Assembly (NCBI RefSeq): GCF_001550095.1
Contig: NZ_LRUC01000004.1
Location: forward strand, 89,274 to 153,273
Reading direction: 5' to 3'
DNA: 64,000 bases
From: Celeribacter ethanolicus
GTDB lineage: Bacteria > Pseudomonadota > Alphaproteobacteria > Rhodobacterales > Rhodobacteraceae
Part shown: positions 43,977 to 53,031 of the stretch, piece after piece
Layout: every line of letters starts with the position of its first letter
Numbering within the stretch: the stretch's first letter is position 1
Notes under the pieces: model-generated
Told to the model about the DNA's origin: nothing
What the model saw: the letters and a program-made list of their open reading frames with translations, nothing else
Database searches by the model: none
Position numbers and translations under genes: made by a program

Positions 43977-44474
43977 TCACATTTTCCCGAGACACCACTC
44001 CCGAAGCACCGCAAGCTCCGGTGCCACCGGTTCGGCGAAGTCACCCGCATAGGCCTGGAACGCGTCGAAATTCTTGGTGTTGACGCCGAGCAGCACCGGA
44101 ATGCCTTCGGACAGCGCCGTGGCGATGAGGTCGCGGAAACCGCGCCCCTCGATCTCCTGCTTACCGAACTTGTTGATCACCACAAGATCCGCACCGGCCT
44201 CGAGCGCGGTTTCGGCATGATGCACGGCACGTTCCAGCCCGTCCGGGTCGAGGCGACAGCCCTTGGCCAGGGCGCCGAGGCTCTGGGAAATCGTCACACG
44301 CGCGCCGCCGGGCAAGAGACGCAACTCCATCCGGCATTTGATCTGATTGGGAAGTTCGGTGTTGATCTGCACCGCGCCGATCACGCGTCGCCCCTCGACC
44401 TCGAACCCTTCCGCAAGCTCCGCCAGCAGGCGATCCGTACCGCCACGGTCTTCCGTCATCACATAGCCGAGCAT
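43977..44474 (-). CDS. DUF2478-type protein
   Basis: A 165-residue protein starting LGYVMTEDRGGTDRLLAELAEGF and containing GADLVVINKFGKQEIEGRGFRDLI, the pattern of DUF2478, often found beside molybdenum transport or cofactor genes. The opening resembles a modified P-loop NTPase without the classical GKT. It lies between mobA (divergent, 76 bases) and nasT, so a role in molybdenum supply to nitrate reductase is plausible but unproved. ATG 44474 has AAGGGG upstream. Confidence 0.72.
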   Translation of the reverse strand: MLGYVMTEDRGGTDRLLAELAEGFEVEGRRVIGAVQINTELPNQIKCRMELRLLPGGARVTISQSLGALAKGCRLDPDGLERAVHHAETALEAGADLVVINKFGKQEIEGRGFRDLIATALSEGIPVLLGVNTKNFDAFQAYAGDFAEPVAPELAVLREWCLGKM

Positions 44475-44550
44475 GGCCTGCCCCTTGATTTGCCCTGCCC
44501 CCGGCATACAGAATGGCGGGCAAGAGCAAAAGCCCTATGGAGGGACCCCG

Positions 44551-45162
44551 ATGAGCAGCTATCCCGGCGTCATTCTCGCAGGTGGCGAAGGCACCCGCCT
44601 CGGCACGGTCGACAAAGGTCTTGTGGAGATCGGCGGCGCGCGTCTGATCGAAAGGGTCATCGACCGGCTTGCGCCGCAATGCGCCACTTTGGCGATCAGT
44701 GCCAATGGCGACCCGAAACGCTATGCCGAATTCGGCTATCCGATCATCCCCGACGCCACGGCACAAATGCAGGGGCCTCTGGCCGGTGTTCTCGCCGGGC
44801 TAGACTGGGCGGCGACGAAAGGTTTCGAGGCGATCGTGACGGTCGCCACCGACACGCCGTTCTTCCCGACCGATCTTGTCGCCCGCCTGTCGCAGGTGTC
44901 CCGGCCCGAGGGGTTTGGCATCGCGGTCACAGAAGAGGATGGCAAAACGCGCTGGCATCCGACCTTCGGGCTTTGGCCGGTGAGCCTGCGCGACGATCTG
45001 CGCGTCGCGCTGGCCCGGCATCAGCGGCGCATGGTGCAATTCGCGGAAAGCAAGGGCGCTGTGCCGGTTCTGTTCGAGAGCCCCACGCCCGCAGAACTGT
45101 TCTTCAACATCAACACGGCCGAGGATCTGGCGCAGGCCGAAGAGATGTTGGCCCGCGTCTGA
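44551..45162 (+). CDS. mobA: Molybdenum cofactor guanylyltransferase
   Basis: A 203-residue nucleotidyltransferase: GVILAGGEGTRLGTVDKGLVEIGG at 6-29 is the GTP/Mo-MPT motif, TVATDTPFFP carries the metal Asp, and FFNINTAEDL the end motif. It attaches GMP to molybdopterin to give bis-MGD, which NasA requires. The ATG at 44551 follows GGAGGGA by 6 bases. It is convergent with the TusA-like gene; the two stop codons abut. Confidence 0.93.
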   Translation: MSSYPGVILAGGEGTRLGTVDKGLVEIGGARLIERVIDRLAPQCATLAISANGDPKRYAEFGYPIIPDATAQMQGPLAGVLAGLDWAATKGFEAIVTVATDTPFFPTDLVARLSQVSRPEGFGIAVTEEDGKTRWHPTFGLWPVSLRDDLRVALARHQRRMVQFAESKGAVPVLFESPTPAELFFNINTAEDLAQAEEMLARV

Positions 45163-45408
45163 TCACTTGCGCCGGATCAGGTAGGCCTGGCGCGCACCGC
45201 AATCTTCCATGCCGAGATAGTCATGCCCGGCCTCGTTGCAGAAATGCGGCACGTCGATCACCGCGGCCGGATCGGAGGCCAGAAGCAGCAAGATCTGCCC
45301 CGGCGCCATGGCCAAGAGGCGCTTGCGGGCCTTCAGCACCGGCAAAGGACAGATCAGCCCGACCGCGTCCAGTTCTTCGTCCCAATGTGGCATATTCTCA
45401 GACATCAT
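45163..45408 (-). CDS. TusA-family sulfurtransferase
   Basis: An 81-residue protein with the TusA fold: LDAVGLICPLPVLKARKRL carries the CPxP motif with Cys20, and the C-terminus ends in a beta strand, AYLIRRK. TusA proteins carry persulfide sulfur for tRNA thiolation or molybdenum cofactor enzymes. Its place beside mobA favours the latter, but this is inference. Two adjacent ATG codons are possible starts. Confidence 0.9.
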   Translation of the reverse strand: MMSENMPHWDEELDAVGLICPLPVLKARKRLLAMAPGQILLLLASDPAAVIDVPHFCNEAGHDYLGMEDCGARQAYLIRRK

Positions 45409-45460
45409 GGCCGAGGCTTAGGGCGCCCCCGCCTGTCTGTCCAGACGTCTTCGACGCCCC

Positions 45461-46411
45461 TCAGCCTCGCAGGCCACGCGCCTGACGCAGGGCCGGATCG
45501 GGAAACAGATAGGTCTCCTCGAGCCGCGTCCTGAGATACTCCGCCGCCTGAACCGGCGGATAATGCGCGGCCTCGGTGCGCGGCAGGGGCGCGATCACGC
45601 TGTCGGGATTCGGATCGAGATAGAAGGCCGCCAGCGTCCGGGGCCGGACCGGAGGCAACAAGCGATGCGGCAGGGAACGGTATTGATCATTGGTCCAGCG
45701 CATCAGCCCTTCCCCCACCAGCACAAGCAGCGCGCCAGGGATTTCCGGCACATCGCGCCACTGCCCGGATCGGCTCAGATATTGCACTCCTCCCGTGCCA
45801 TCGGTGAGCACCACCGTGAGCGCCCCGTAATCGAATTGCGGCTGATTTCCGGGGGGCATACCCTGTGGCCAGGTGGGGTAATGCGACAGGCGCAGCGTCG
45901 CCATCGGATCGGTGAAATGCGGCTGGAAAAACCCCTGCGGCAGATCGAGATCGCGCTCGACGCCGCGCATCAGGGCGCGACCGAGCCCCAGCATCTCCTT
46001 GTAATAGTCGCGCATGACATCGCGAAACATGTCATCCTCCGGCCAGAGGTTCGGCCCCCGGAACGGCTCGCCTGCCTGCACGCGCGGATCGCTCTCCGGG
46101 AGATCCAGCCCGAGGCTGAAACTTTCCTTGGCCAAAGGCGTTCCGGACGCGCCACCGAGCATTTCGACACCCGAGGCCGCCCAACCGCGATTGATCGGCG
46201 AATGACGGATGTCGAGCGACGCCTTCTCCGCCTCTGGCAGAGCAAAGAAACTCTCGGATGCGTTCAGCACCTCGCGCAGAAGTCCTCGCGGGATGCCGTG
46301 TTCGGACAGCAGGAATACGCCTTCGTCACGACAGGCCTGCCCCACCTGTCTTGCAAATCCGAGCGGGTCCTTGCCCGAGGCCTGTAGTCGAAAATCCAGT
46401 AAAGGTATCAT
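45461..46411 (-). CDS. Isopenicillin-N-synthase-like 2OG-Fe(II) oxygenase, altered metal motif
   Basis: A 316-residue protein. The N-terminal domain (FARQVGQACRDEGVFLLSEHGIP) and the core QFDYGALTVVLTDGTGGVQYL with SLPHRLLPP belong to the IPNS/DIOX_N family. The H-x-D metal pair reads Gln192-Phe-Asp194, so the first His ligand is replaced; the distal His249 is present. The R-x-S 2OG site reads RTL (258-260). It may bind metal weakly, use another chemistry, or be inactive. It is divergent from ugpB over 454 bases. Confidence 0.8.
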   Translation of the reverse strand: MIPLLDFRLQASGKDPLGFARQVGQACRDEGVFLLSEHGIPRGLLREVLNASESFFALPEAEKASLDIRHSPINRGWAASGVEMLGGASGTPLAKESFSLGLDLPESDPRVQAGEPFRGPNLWPEDDMFRDVMRDYYKEMLGLGRALMRGVERDLDLPQGFFQPHFTDPMATLRLSHYPTWPQGMPPGNQPQFDYGALTVVLTDGTGGVQYLSRSGQWRDVPEIPGALLVLVGEGLMRWTNDQYRSLPHRLLPPVRPRTLAAFYLDPNPDSVIAPLPRTEAAHYPPVQAAEYLRTRLEETYLFPDPALRQARGLRG

Positions 46412-46865
46412 TTGAAAATCTCTCGAATGGTCACCTGCGCCTCCTCCTCCCAAATGATCCGCAGGCCGATCATCGGGTCGGTTCAGGATACATGCGCGAT
46501 GCCCGCCCGGAGAGCACAACCCAAGGGAGAACGGCTTGAAAATTTAAAAATGGTCAAAGCACGGGCTGTTTTTCATCCAGAAGATCAAATCCGGTGCATC
46601 CATGGTGCGGCAGCCTGTCGCAGTTATGCACAGGTTCACACCGAAGCGTGCACGGCTTGCGACCTAAAATTTGTCATAACGGTAAAAAATCCTTCACAGA
46701 ACCATCACACTCTCCCGGCATGTGGTCGCCTGTGCAGGACCGGCCTGGGCTCAGCCCGGCCTTCGATGTCTTGCGCCTCCTCCATGAGGGGGAAGCACCG
46801 TGCGCCACAGACAGCGGGCGCCTCACCATGACAGGCCCGGATCGGGTCCAGACCGGAGACGTAAG
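46412..46865. other. Divergent intergenic region before ugpB
   Basis: No gene is visible in these 454 bases. A TTTGTCATAAC at 46670-46680 resembles half of a PhoB site, as expected for ugp, but no second half lies 11 bases either side. A stem GGCCTGGGC/GCCCGGCC near 46743-46762 may be a leader hairpin. Confidence 0.4.
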
Positions 46866-48170
46866 ATGAACACGATGAAGATCACGGCGGCTGCCGCCGC
46901 TTTCGCCCTCGCAGGCACCGCCGCTTTCGCGGAAACCGAGATCACCTGGTGGCACGCCATGGGCGGCAACCTCGGCGAGACCGTCAACAAGATCGCCGAA
47001 GGTTTCAACGCCTCGCAGGACGAGTACAAGATCACCCCGGTGTTCAAAGGCTCTTATGAAGAGACCCTGACCTCCGGCATCGCCGCCTTCCGTGCGGGCG
47101 AACAGCCGAACATCATGCAGGTGTTTGACGCCGGCTCCGCCACCGTGATCGGTGCTCAAGGCGCGACTGTTCCGGTGCAGGATTTGCTGTCCGAGAACGG
47201 CGTCGATTTCGACATCAACGACTACATCCCGGGAGTGCGGTATTTCTACGCCGACAACCAAGGCAAGATGATCGGCATGCCGTTCAACTCCTCCTCGCCG
47301 GTGATGTATTACAACGCCGACGCGCTGGCCGCCGCTGGCGTCGAAGTACCGACCACCTACGAAGAATTCGAAGAGATCGCGCCGAAGCTCAAAGAGGCCG
47401 GTTACATCCCGCTCGTGCAGACGCACCTGCCGTGGGAATTCGTCGAGAACTTCCATTCCCGTCACAACCTGCCGTTTGCGACCAACGCCAATGGCTATGA
47501 CGGCGCTGAAGGCACGCAGATCCTCGTCAACTCCGACGAGATGAAAATGCACTTCACCAAGGTCAAGGAATGGCTCGACGAAGGCTATTTCGGCTTCTTC
47601 GGCACCGGTTGGGACGACAACCAGGCGCAATTCGAAGACGGCAAAGCCGCGATGTACATCGGCTCCTCGGGTGACTTCGGCGGCCTGACCACGAAAGGCA
47701 TGTCCTTCGAGTGGGGCTCCGCCTACCTCCCCTACTGGGCGTCGATCACTGACGAGGGCTACCAGACCTTCATCGGCGGCGCAGCTCTGTTCGCGATGTC
47801 CGGCAAATCCGCAGAAGAAAACAAAGCGACCGCCGAGTTCTTCCGCTACCTGACCTCGCCGGAAGTTCAATACATGTGGCACCGTGAAACCGGTTACGTT
47901 CCGGTCACCACCGCCGCTTACGAGCTGGCCAAAGCCGATGGTCACTACGACCGTTTCCCGGCCGCTGAAACTGGCCCGAAACAGCTGATGCTGCAAGCTG
48001 GGGAAAACACCCGTGGCTACCGCATGGGCTTCTACGTCCAAATCCGTGACGTGGAAAACCGTGAGCTGGGTCGTGTGCTCTCCGGCGAGACCACCGTCGA
48101 GGACGCTCTGGCCACGATCGAAAAAGAAGGCAACGAGCTTCTCGCCCGTTTCGCCAAGACCCAAGGGTAA
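46866..48170 (+). CDS. ugpB: sn-Glycerol-3-phosphate ABC transporter, binding protein
   Basis: A 434-residue periplasmic protein. Signal peptide KITAAAAAFALAGTAAFA; then ITWWHAMGGNLGETVNKIAEGFNAS, PVFKGSYEETLTSGIAAFRAGEQPNIMQVFDAG, FNSSSPVMYYN and IGGAALFAMSG, which follow E. coli UgpB closely. It binds glycerol-3-phosphate or glycerophosphocholine-type diesters. A 12-bp hairpin in the gap to ugpA would allow more UgpB than permease. Confidence 0.93.
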   Translation: MNTMKITAAAAAFALAGTAAFAETEITWWHAMGGNLGETVNKIAEGFNASQDEYKITPVFKGSYEETLTSGIAAFRAGEQPNIMQVFDAGSATVIGAQGATVPVQDLLSENGVDFDINDYIPGVRYFYADNQGKMIGMPFNSSSPVMYYNADALAAAGVEVPTTYEEFEEIAPKLKEAGYIPLVQTHLPWEFVENFHSRHNLPFATNANGYDGAEGTQILVNSDEMKMHFTKVKEWLDEGYFGFFGTGWDDNQAQFEDGKAAMYIGSSGDFGGLTTKGMSFEWGSAYLPYWASITDEGYQTFIGGAALFAMSGKSAEENKATAEFFRYLTSPEVQYMWHRETGYVPVTTAAYELAKADGHYDRFPAAETGPKQLMLQAGENTRGYRMGFYVQIRDVENRELGRVLSGETTVEDALATIEKEGNELLARFAKTQG

Positions 48171-48190
48171 TTCCGGTCTTCAAGACATCT

Positions 48191-48218
48191 CTGGCGGCCG
48201 CGACCTCGCGGCCGTCAG
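48191..48218 (+). other. Intercistronic hairpin between ugpB and ugpA
   Basis: CTGGCGGCCGCG, ACCT, CGCGGCCGTCAG: a 12-bp stem with one G-T pair, then GCTTTT. It can stabilise the ugpB message or act as a weak terminator. Confidence 0.65.
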
Positions 48219-48240
48219 GCTTTTGCGAAAGGTCCCTCCC

Positions 48241-49122
48241 ATGAAACGCGCAGGCTTTGCCTCCCGCTGGTTGCCGATCCTCCTTCTGGTGCCGCAGCTT
48301 TCGATCATCCTCGTCTTTTTCTACTGGCCCGCCGCCTATGCGGTAAAATCGTCTTTCTACCTGCAAGACCCGTTCGGCTTCGGGCAGACCTTTGTCGGGC
48401 TGGAAAACTACAGTTCACTGGCAGACTCCGCCGAATATCTCAGAGTGACGAACTTCACCGTGGTGTTCACGGTTTTGGTGACGTTTTTCTCGCTGGCGCT
48501 GGCGCTGTTGCTGGCGGTGAAGGCGGATAAGGTGATCCGGGGCGCGAAGAGCTATCGCACACTGTTGATGTGGGTCTATGCGGTCGCGCCGCCAGTGGCG
48601 GGCTATATGGGGCTGATCCTGTTCAACCAGCGCTGGGGGCCGCTCACGGAGCTATTCGGCATGTTCGGTTGGGAGTTCAACCTGCGGGCGGATTATTTCG
48701 ATACGGCCTTTGCCATGGTGGTCGTCTCCGTCTGGAAACAGGTGCCGGTGAATTTCATCTTCTTCCTCTCCGGGCTCCAGAGCATTCCGAAATCCGTGCG
48801 CGAAGCCGCCCTGATCGACAACCGCTCTGCCTCTGGCCGGTTCTGGGACGTGACCTTTCCGCTCTTGGCACCCACCGGTTTTTTCCTCCTGATCATCAAC
48901 ATCACCTACGCGCTCTTCGACACCTTCGGCGTCATCGACACGCTGGTGAAAGGCGAGCCCGCGAACAATCCGATGACGCTGGTCTACAAGGTCTATATCG
49001 ACGGCTTCCGCGGCAATGACCTTGGCGGATCGTCGGCGCAATCGGTGGTTCTGATGCTGTTGGTTTTGGCGCTGACCGTGTTCCAGTTCCGCATGGTCGA
49101 AAAACGCATTCATTATACGTGA
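48241..49122 (+). CDS. ugpA: sn-Glycerol-3-phosphate ABC transporter, permease UgpA
   Basis: A 293-residue permease with six helices: WLPILLLVPQLSIILVFFYWP first, and the EAA loop SIPKSVREAALIDNRSASGRFWDVTFPLLAPT. It pairs with UgpE. ATG 48241 has AAAGG upstream and avoids overlap with ugpB. Confidence 0.94.
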   Translation: MKRAGFASRWLPILLLVPQLSIILVFFYWPAAYAVKSSFYLQDPFGFGQTFVGLENYSSLADSAEYLRVTNFTVVFTVLVTFFSLALALLLAVKADKVIRGAKSYRTLLMWVYAVAPPVAGYMGLILFNQRWGPLTELFGMFGWEFNLRADYFDTAFAMVVVSVWKQVPVNFIFFLSGLQSIPKSVREAALIDNRSASGRFWDVTFPLLAPTGFFLLIINITYALFDTFGVIDTLVKGEPANNPMTLVYKVYIDGFRGNDLGGSSAQSVVLMLLVLALTVFQFRMVEKRIHYT

Positions 49123-49131
49123 GGCAGGACA

Positions 49132-50028
49132 ATGGCTGACATCTCCCTCTCCACCGCCACGCCGGTCATCCCCCGCCGTCGTTTTCTCTGGTCCACTCTG
49201 GTGGACCACGCGGTGCTCATCACCGGCGCGCTCATCATGTTCTTTCCGCTTCTGGTGATGCTGCAAACCGCCTCGACGCCCGATATCGAGACGATGAAAT
49301 ACGGGCCTGGCCTCTACTTTGGCGATCAGCTCGACGACAATTTCCGCAAGGCGATGTTCGAGGCCTCGGGCTTTTCCGGCGCGAACACCGGGTTGTCGAT
49401 GTTCAAGAACTCGCTGATCCTCGGCCTTGGCTTTGCCATCGGCAAGATCGTCATCGGCATGATGGCCGCTTACGCCATCGTCTACTTCCGCCTGCGGTTT
49501 GCGACGTTCGCCTTTTGGCTGATCTTCACCACGCTCTTGTTGCCGCTCGAAGTGCGCATTCTGCCCTCCTATGAGATCACGCAAAAACTGGGCCTTCTCA
49601 ACACCTACACCGGTCTCATCGTGCCGCTCATTGCCTCCGCCACCGCGACGTTCTTTTTCCGCCAGTTCTTCCGCTCCGTGCCCGAAGAGCTGGTCGAAGC
49701 CGCCCGCATCGACGGCGCAGGGCCGGTGAAATTCTTCATCGACATCCTCGTGCCGCTCTCGCAGACCATGATCGCCGCGATGTTCATCATCATGTTCGTC
49801 TATGGCTGGAACCAATATCTCTGGCCCACGATGATCACCACGGACGAAGGCATGTACACCCTCGTACGCGGCATCAAGCGGATCGTTCAGGTGCTGCAGG
49901 GCGGCAATGAAATCCCCGAATACGGACGCGCGAATGTGCTGGCGATCATCGCCGTTCTGCCGCCCGTCGCCATCGTCATTTTCTTCCAGAGCTGGTTCGT
50001 CAAGGGCCTCACGGAATCCGACAAATAA
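49132..50028 (+). CDS. ugpE: sn-Glycerol-3-phosphate ABC transporter, permease UgpE
   Basis: A 298-residue permease with six helices. It includes the EAA loop [31 protein letters not shown] and ends [15 protein letters not shown]. It is 9 bases from ugpA and 11 from ugpC. Confidence 0.95.
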   Translation: MADISLSTATPVIPRRRFLWSTLVDHAVLITGALIMFFPLLVMLQTASTPDIETMKYGPGLYFGDQLDDNFRKAMFEASGFSGANTGLSMFKNSLILGLGFAIGKIVIGMMAAYAIVYFRLRFATFAFWLIFTTLLLPLEVRILPSYEITQKLGLLNTYTGLIVPLIASATATFFFRQFFRSVPEELVEAARIDGAGPVKFFIDILVPLSQTMIAAMFIIMFVYGWNQYLWPTMITTDEGMYTLVRGIKRIVQVLQGGNEIPEYGRANVLAIIAVLPPVAIVIFFQSWFVKGLTESDK

Positions 50029-50039
50029 GGACACACTCA

Positions 50040-51131
50040 ATGGCTCAGGTCACTTTGGACTCCGTCCGCAAAATCTACCCGAACGGCGTCGAGGCCGTCA
50101 CCCCTGCAAGTTTTCAGATCAAGGACGGCGAATTCGTCGTCTTGGTCGGTCCCTCGGGCTGCGGAAAATCCACGCTCCTGCGCATGATCGCAGGGCTTGA
50201 GGACATCACCGAAGGCGCGCTCTCGATCGGCGACAACGTGGTCAACACGCTCGACCCGGCGGATCGCGACATCGCCATGGTGTTTCAGAACTACGCGCTC
50301 TACCCGCATATGACGGTGCGCAAAAACATCGCCTACGGCCTCAAGAACCGCAAAACGCCGAAAGACGTGATCGCGCAAAAGGTCGATGAAGCGGCGAAGA
50401 TGCTCAACCTCACCGAATACCTCGACCGCAAACCGGCGCAGCTCTCCGGCGGCCAGCGTCAGCGCGTCGCCATGGGCCGCGCCATCGTGCGTGACCCGGC
50501 GCTGTTTCTGTTCGATGAGCCTCTGTCGAATTTGGACGCGAAACTCCGCAACCAGATGCGGATCGAGATCAAGGCCCTGCAACGTCGCCTTGGTGTGACG
50601 TCGATCTACGTCACCCACGATCAGGTCGAAGCCATGACCATGGCCGACCGCATCATCGTGTTGAACGGCGGCAGGATCGAACAGATCGGCACACCGTCCG
50701 ACATCTACCACAACCCGGCCTCGACCTTTGTCGCCTCCTTCATGGGCGCGCCGCCGATGAACCTTGTGGCGGCCGAGATGCAGGACGGAATCCTGAGCTT
50801 TGCCGGGCTGGAGCTGCCTCTGGCCTCGTCGATGCGCGGTCCGGTGACGCTGGGTCTGCGGCCCGAGGATTTGATCATCGACAGCCACGGCCCGCTGGCG
50901 ATGGAGGTCGAATTGATCGAAGAGTTGGGCGCGCATCGTCTGTTGCACGGCCAGGTCAACGGCCAGCGCCTCACCGTGCATCTCGCCAAGGAAGAACAGG
51001 TCGCGCTCGGCCCCCTGCACCTGTCGTGCCGGGTGCAGAACCTCTGCCTGTTTCACCCCGAAACAGGCGCGCGCATGGATGGCGGCTTTGCCTTCAACCT
51101 CGCGCAGGACCGGATGGAAGAACGCGTATGA
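50040..51131 (+). CDS. ugpC: sn-Glycerol-3-phosphate ABC transporter, ATPase UgpC
   Basis: A 363-residue MalK/UgpC-type ATPase. Walker [10 protein letters not shown] at about 38-46, signature [14 protein letters not shown], Walker [14 protein letters not shown], then an OB-fold TOBE regulatory domain ([12 protein letters not shown]). Its TGA overlaps the ATG of the next gene. Confidence 0.95.
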   Translation: MAQVTLDSVRKIYPNGVEAVTPASFQIKDGEFVVLVGPSGCGKSTLLRMIAGLEDITEGALSIGDNVVNTLDPADRDIAMVFQNYALYPHMTVRKNIAYGLKNRKTPKDVIAQKVDEAAKMLNLTEYLDRKPAQLSGGQRQRVAMGRAIVRDPALFLFDEPLSNLDAKLRNQMRIEIKALQRRLGVTSIYVTHDQVEAMTMADRIIVLNGGRIEQIGTPSDIYHNPASTFVASFMGAPPMNLVAAEMQDGILSFAGLELPLASSMRGPVTLGLRPEDLIIDSHGPLAMEVELIEELGAHRLLHGQVNGQRLTVHLAKEEQVALGPLHLSCRVQNLCLFHPETGARMDGGFAFNLAQDRMEERV

Positions 51132-52123
51132 TCTCGCTTTTGGACAGCCTGCCCCCGGTCACCGACGCCCAGCGTGAGGCGCTTTTGGCCGCGCCACGCA
51201 CGGCGGATGCCCACCGCGACATGATGGCCGATGTGCTGGCCATGAACGCCGTGCAGATCGGCGGCACGGCGACACAGACCACCCTGGCCTCTGAGTTCAC
51301 CGTCGCCGCGTGGAATGTCGAACGGTGCCTGTTTCCCAAGGACACAGCCGCGCATCTCATGCCGCTTGCGCCCGATGTCGTCCTTTTGTCCGAGGTCGAT
51401 CACGGCATGTCCCGCACCGGCCAGCGCCACACCACCGAAGAGGTCGCCGCAGAGCTTGGCATGACCTACGCCTTCGGGGTCGAATTTTTTGAGATGGGGC
51501 TGGGCGGGCCGACCGAACGGCATTTCTGCCAAGACGATTTCAATGCACTTGGCTGGCATGGCAATGCGGTGCTGTCCAAGGTGCCCCTCTCCAAAGTGAC
51601 GCTCATTCGTCTCGACGATCACGGCCATTGGTTTTCCACGGAAAGTGGTGCCGACCCGGAGCAGCCGCGCCTTGGCGGGCGGATGGCGATTGCCGCTGTG
51701 CTCCCAACAAAGGCGGGCGAGATTTGCGTCGTCTCCACCCATCTGGAAAGCAATGCTGGCCCCGCACATCGACAGGCCCAATTCGAGAGTCTGCTCGACG
51801 CGCTCGATGAGTTTGCGCCGGGGATGCCTGTGCTGATCGGCGGCGACCTGAACACCGGCAACCACATCCCGCCCCACTTCGACCATCGCGACGAGACCCT
51901 GTTCGAACTGGGTGAAGCACGCGGTTACGACTGGGGTTTCACGGCCGAGGGCATGACCACGCGTCCGTCCTTGATCACACCACACCCGGAGCGGGTGATG
52001 AAGCTCGACTGGATCGCCGCGCGCGAGATGCGCTGTCTCGACAAGGGCGTGTTGTCGTCTCTCGACACCAACAACCGCCCGCTTGCGGATCACGATTGCG
52101 TCTGGGCACGGGGCGCGCTCTGA
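51128..52123 (+). CDS. Endonuclease/exonuclease/phosphatase-family hydrolase in the ugp operon
   Basis: A 331-residue EEP-superfamily protein. [10 protein letters not shown] (Asn63), [10 protein letters not shown] (Glu89), [17 protein letters not shown] and ADHDCVW carry the usual metal and catalytic residues. No signal peptide is seen, so it works in the cytosol. It is translationally coupled to ugpC, in the place where enterobacteria have the unrelated diesterase UgpQ. It may therefore cleave imported glycerophosphodiesters, or a related phosphoester. Nothing in the sequence fixes the substrate. Confidence 0.85.
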   Translation: MISLLDSLPPVTDAQREALLAAPRTADAHRDMMADVLAMNAVQIGGTATQTTLASEFTVAAWNVERCLFPKDTAAHLMPLAPDVVLLSEVDHGMSRTGQRHTTEEVAAELGMTYAFGVEFFEMGLGGPTERHFCQDDFNALGWHGNAVLSKVPLSKVTLIRLDDHGHWFSTESGADPEQPRLGGRMAIAAVLPTKAGEICVVSTHLESNAGPAHRQAQFESLLDALDEFAPGMPVLIGGDLNTGNHIPPHFDHRDETLFELGEARGYDWGFTAEGMTTRPSLITPHPERVMKLDWIAAREMRCLDKGVLSSLDTNNRPLADHDCVWARGAL

Positions 52124-52126
52124 GCG

Positions 52127-52729
52127 TCAGGGCCGGGCGAGCAAAAGATCGAGGCTCGCCCGCACCCGCTGTTTCAACGCCTCGGGCGTCTCACCGGTGA
52201 ACATGTAGCCACAGCTCAGCGTGACGGAATACATCGAAATCGCCCGCATCCGGGCTTCCTCCGGAGAGAAGCCCGTGGCGGCGAACTGGCGGGTGAAGAA
52301 CTCCAGTCGTTCGGCATCGACCTCGGTCAACCCCGCACGCACCGTATCGTCGCTCTGGCTCCATTGCCGCATCGCCACCTCGGAGGCGATGTCGTAATCG
52401 CCCAGGGTGACGAATTCGGCGACATGCCAGATGCGCTCTTCGGGCTGGGTGTAACGCTCTTCGACATGCTGGATCAGACTGGTGGTCTCCCGCCCGCGCC
52501 AATAGGCGAACAGCGTGTCGAGAAAATCCTGACGATCCTGGAAGTGCCAGTAGAAGCTGCCCTTGGTCACCTTCATCGCCTTGCAGACCTGATCAATCCG
52601 AAGACCGCCGGGGCCGGTCTGACCGAGGATCGCCAGCCCCGCATCGAGCCAGTCTTCCTTGCCTAAACGGTCTTCTTTCATCCGTCCCGAGTTGGAGCCG
52701 GTCTTTCGCGTCTTCCCTGAGTCCGTCAT
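52127..52729 (-). CDS. TetR-family transcriptional regulator
   Basis: A 200-residue regulator. The HTH region is WLDAGLAILGQTGPGGLRIDQVCKAMKVTKGSFYWHFQDRQDFLDTLFAYW; the C-terminal part is a ligand domain without a known effector. ATG 52729 has GGGAG about 7 bases upstream; a longer N-terminus is possible. It is divergent from the TauD-type dioxygenase gene, and two related dyads in between are likely its operators. It ends 3 bases from the EEP gene stop. Confidence 0.9.
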   Translation of the reverse strand: MTDSGKTRKTGSNSGRMKEDRLGKEDWLDAGLAILGQTGPGGLRIDQVCKAMKVTKGSFYWHFQDRQDFLDTLFAYWRGRETTSLIQHVEERYTQPEERIWHVAEFVTLGDYDIASEVAMRQWSQSDDTVRAGLTEVDAERLEFFTRQFAATGFSPEEARMRAISMYSVTLSCGYMFTGETPEALKQRVRASLDLLLARP

Positions 52730-52833
52730 CTGACTGCTCCCTGTTGCGATCTGCGAAGTGGGCTTGCGCCTCTTTTCGCCTGTTTTTAGGGCAATTTCCA
52801 CGCCCATCCAACCGGAAGATTATTATTTTGCAA

Positions 52834-52855
52834 GTCTGTACCAAATGGTATTGAC
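52834..52855. promoter_or_regulatory. Operator-like dyad 1
   Basis: GTCTGTACCA-AA-TGGTATTGAC, 22 bp, arms matching at 8 of 10 positions. It overlaps a TTGACT that could be a -35 element for the dioxygenase gene. Confidence 0.65.
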
Positions 52856-52876
52856 TCAAATTTCATCTCCGCAAAA

Positions 52877-52898
52877 GTCTATACCACTTAGTACGGAG
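52877..52898. promoter_or_regulatory. Operator-like dyad 2
   Basis: GTCTATACCA-CT-TAGTACGGAG. The left arm repeats GTCTRTACCA of dyad 1; the right arm differs at two conserved positions. The two sites start 43 bases apart, about four helical turns. Confidence 0.6.
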
Positions 52899-53031
52899 AT
52901 TCGACAACATGAACCACACGGATGGAAACGCACAGTCCTGCGCACGCTGCGCCGTCTGTTCCTGCCATGGTGACGACCGTCTCTCCGCCCCGGAACATTC
53001 CGCACACGCACAGGCTGGAAAGGACCAGAAC

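Noticed and set aside
46670..46680. PhoB box before ugpB
   Set aside because: Only one half site (TTTGTCATAAC) is present; no matching repeat occurs 11 bases either side, so it was kept as a note, not a feature.
48191..48218. Full terminator ending the ugp operon after ugpB
   Set aside because: The hairpin has only a four-T tract and the next gene is the cognate permease, so it is treated as a stabiliser or partial terminator.
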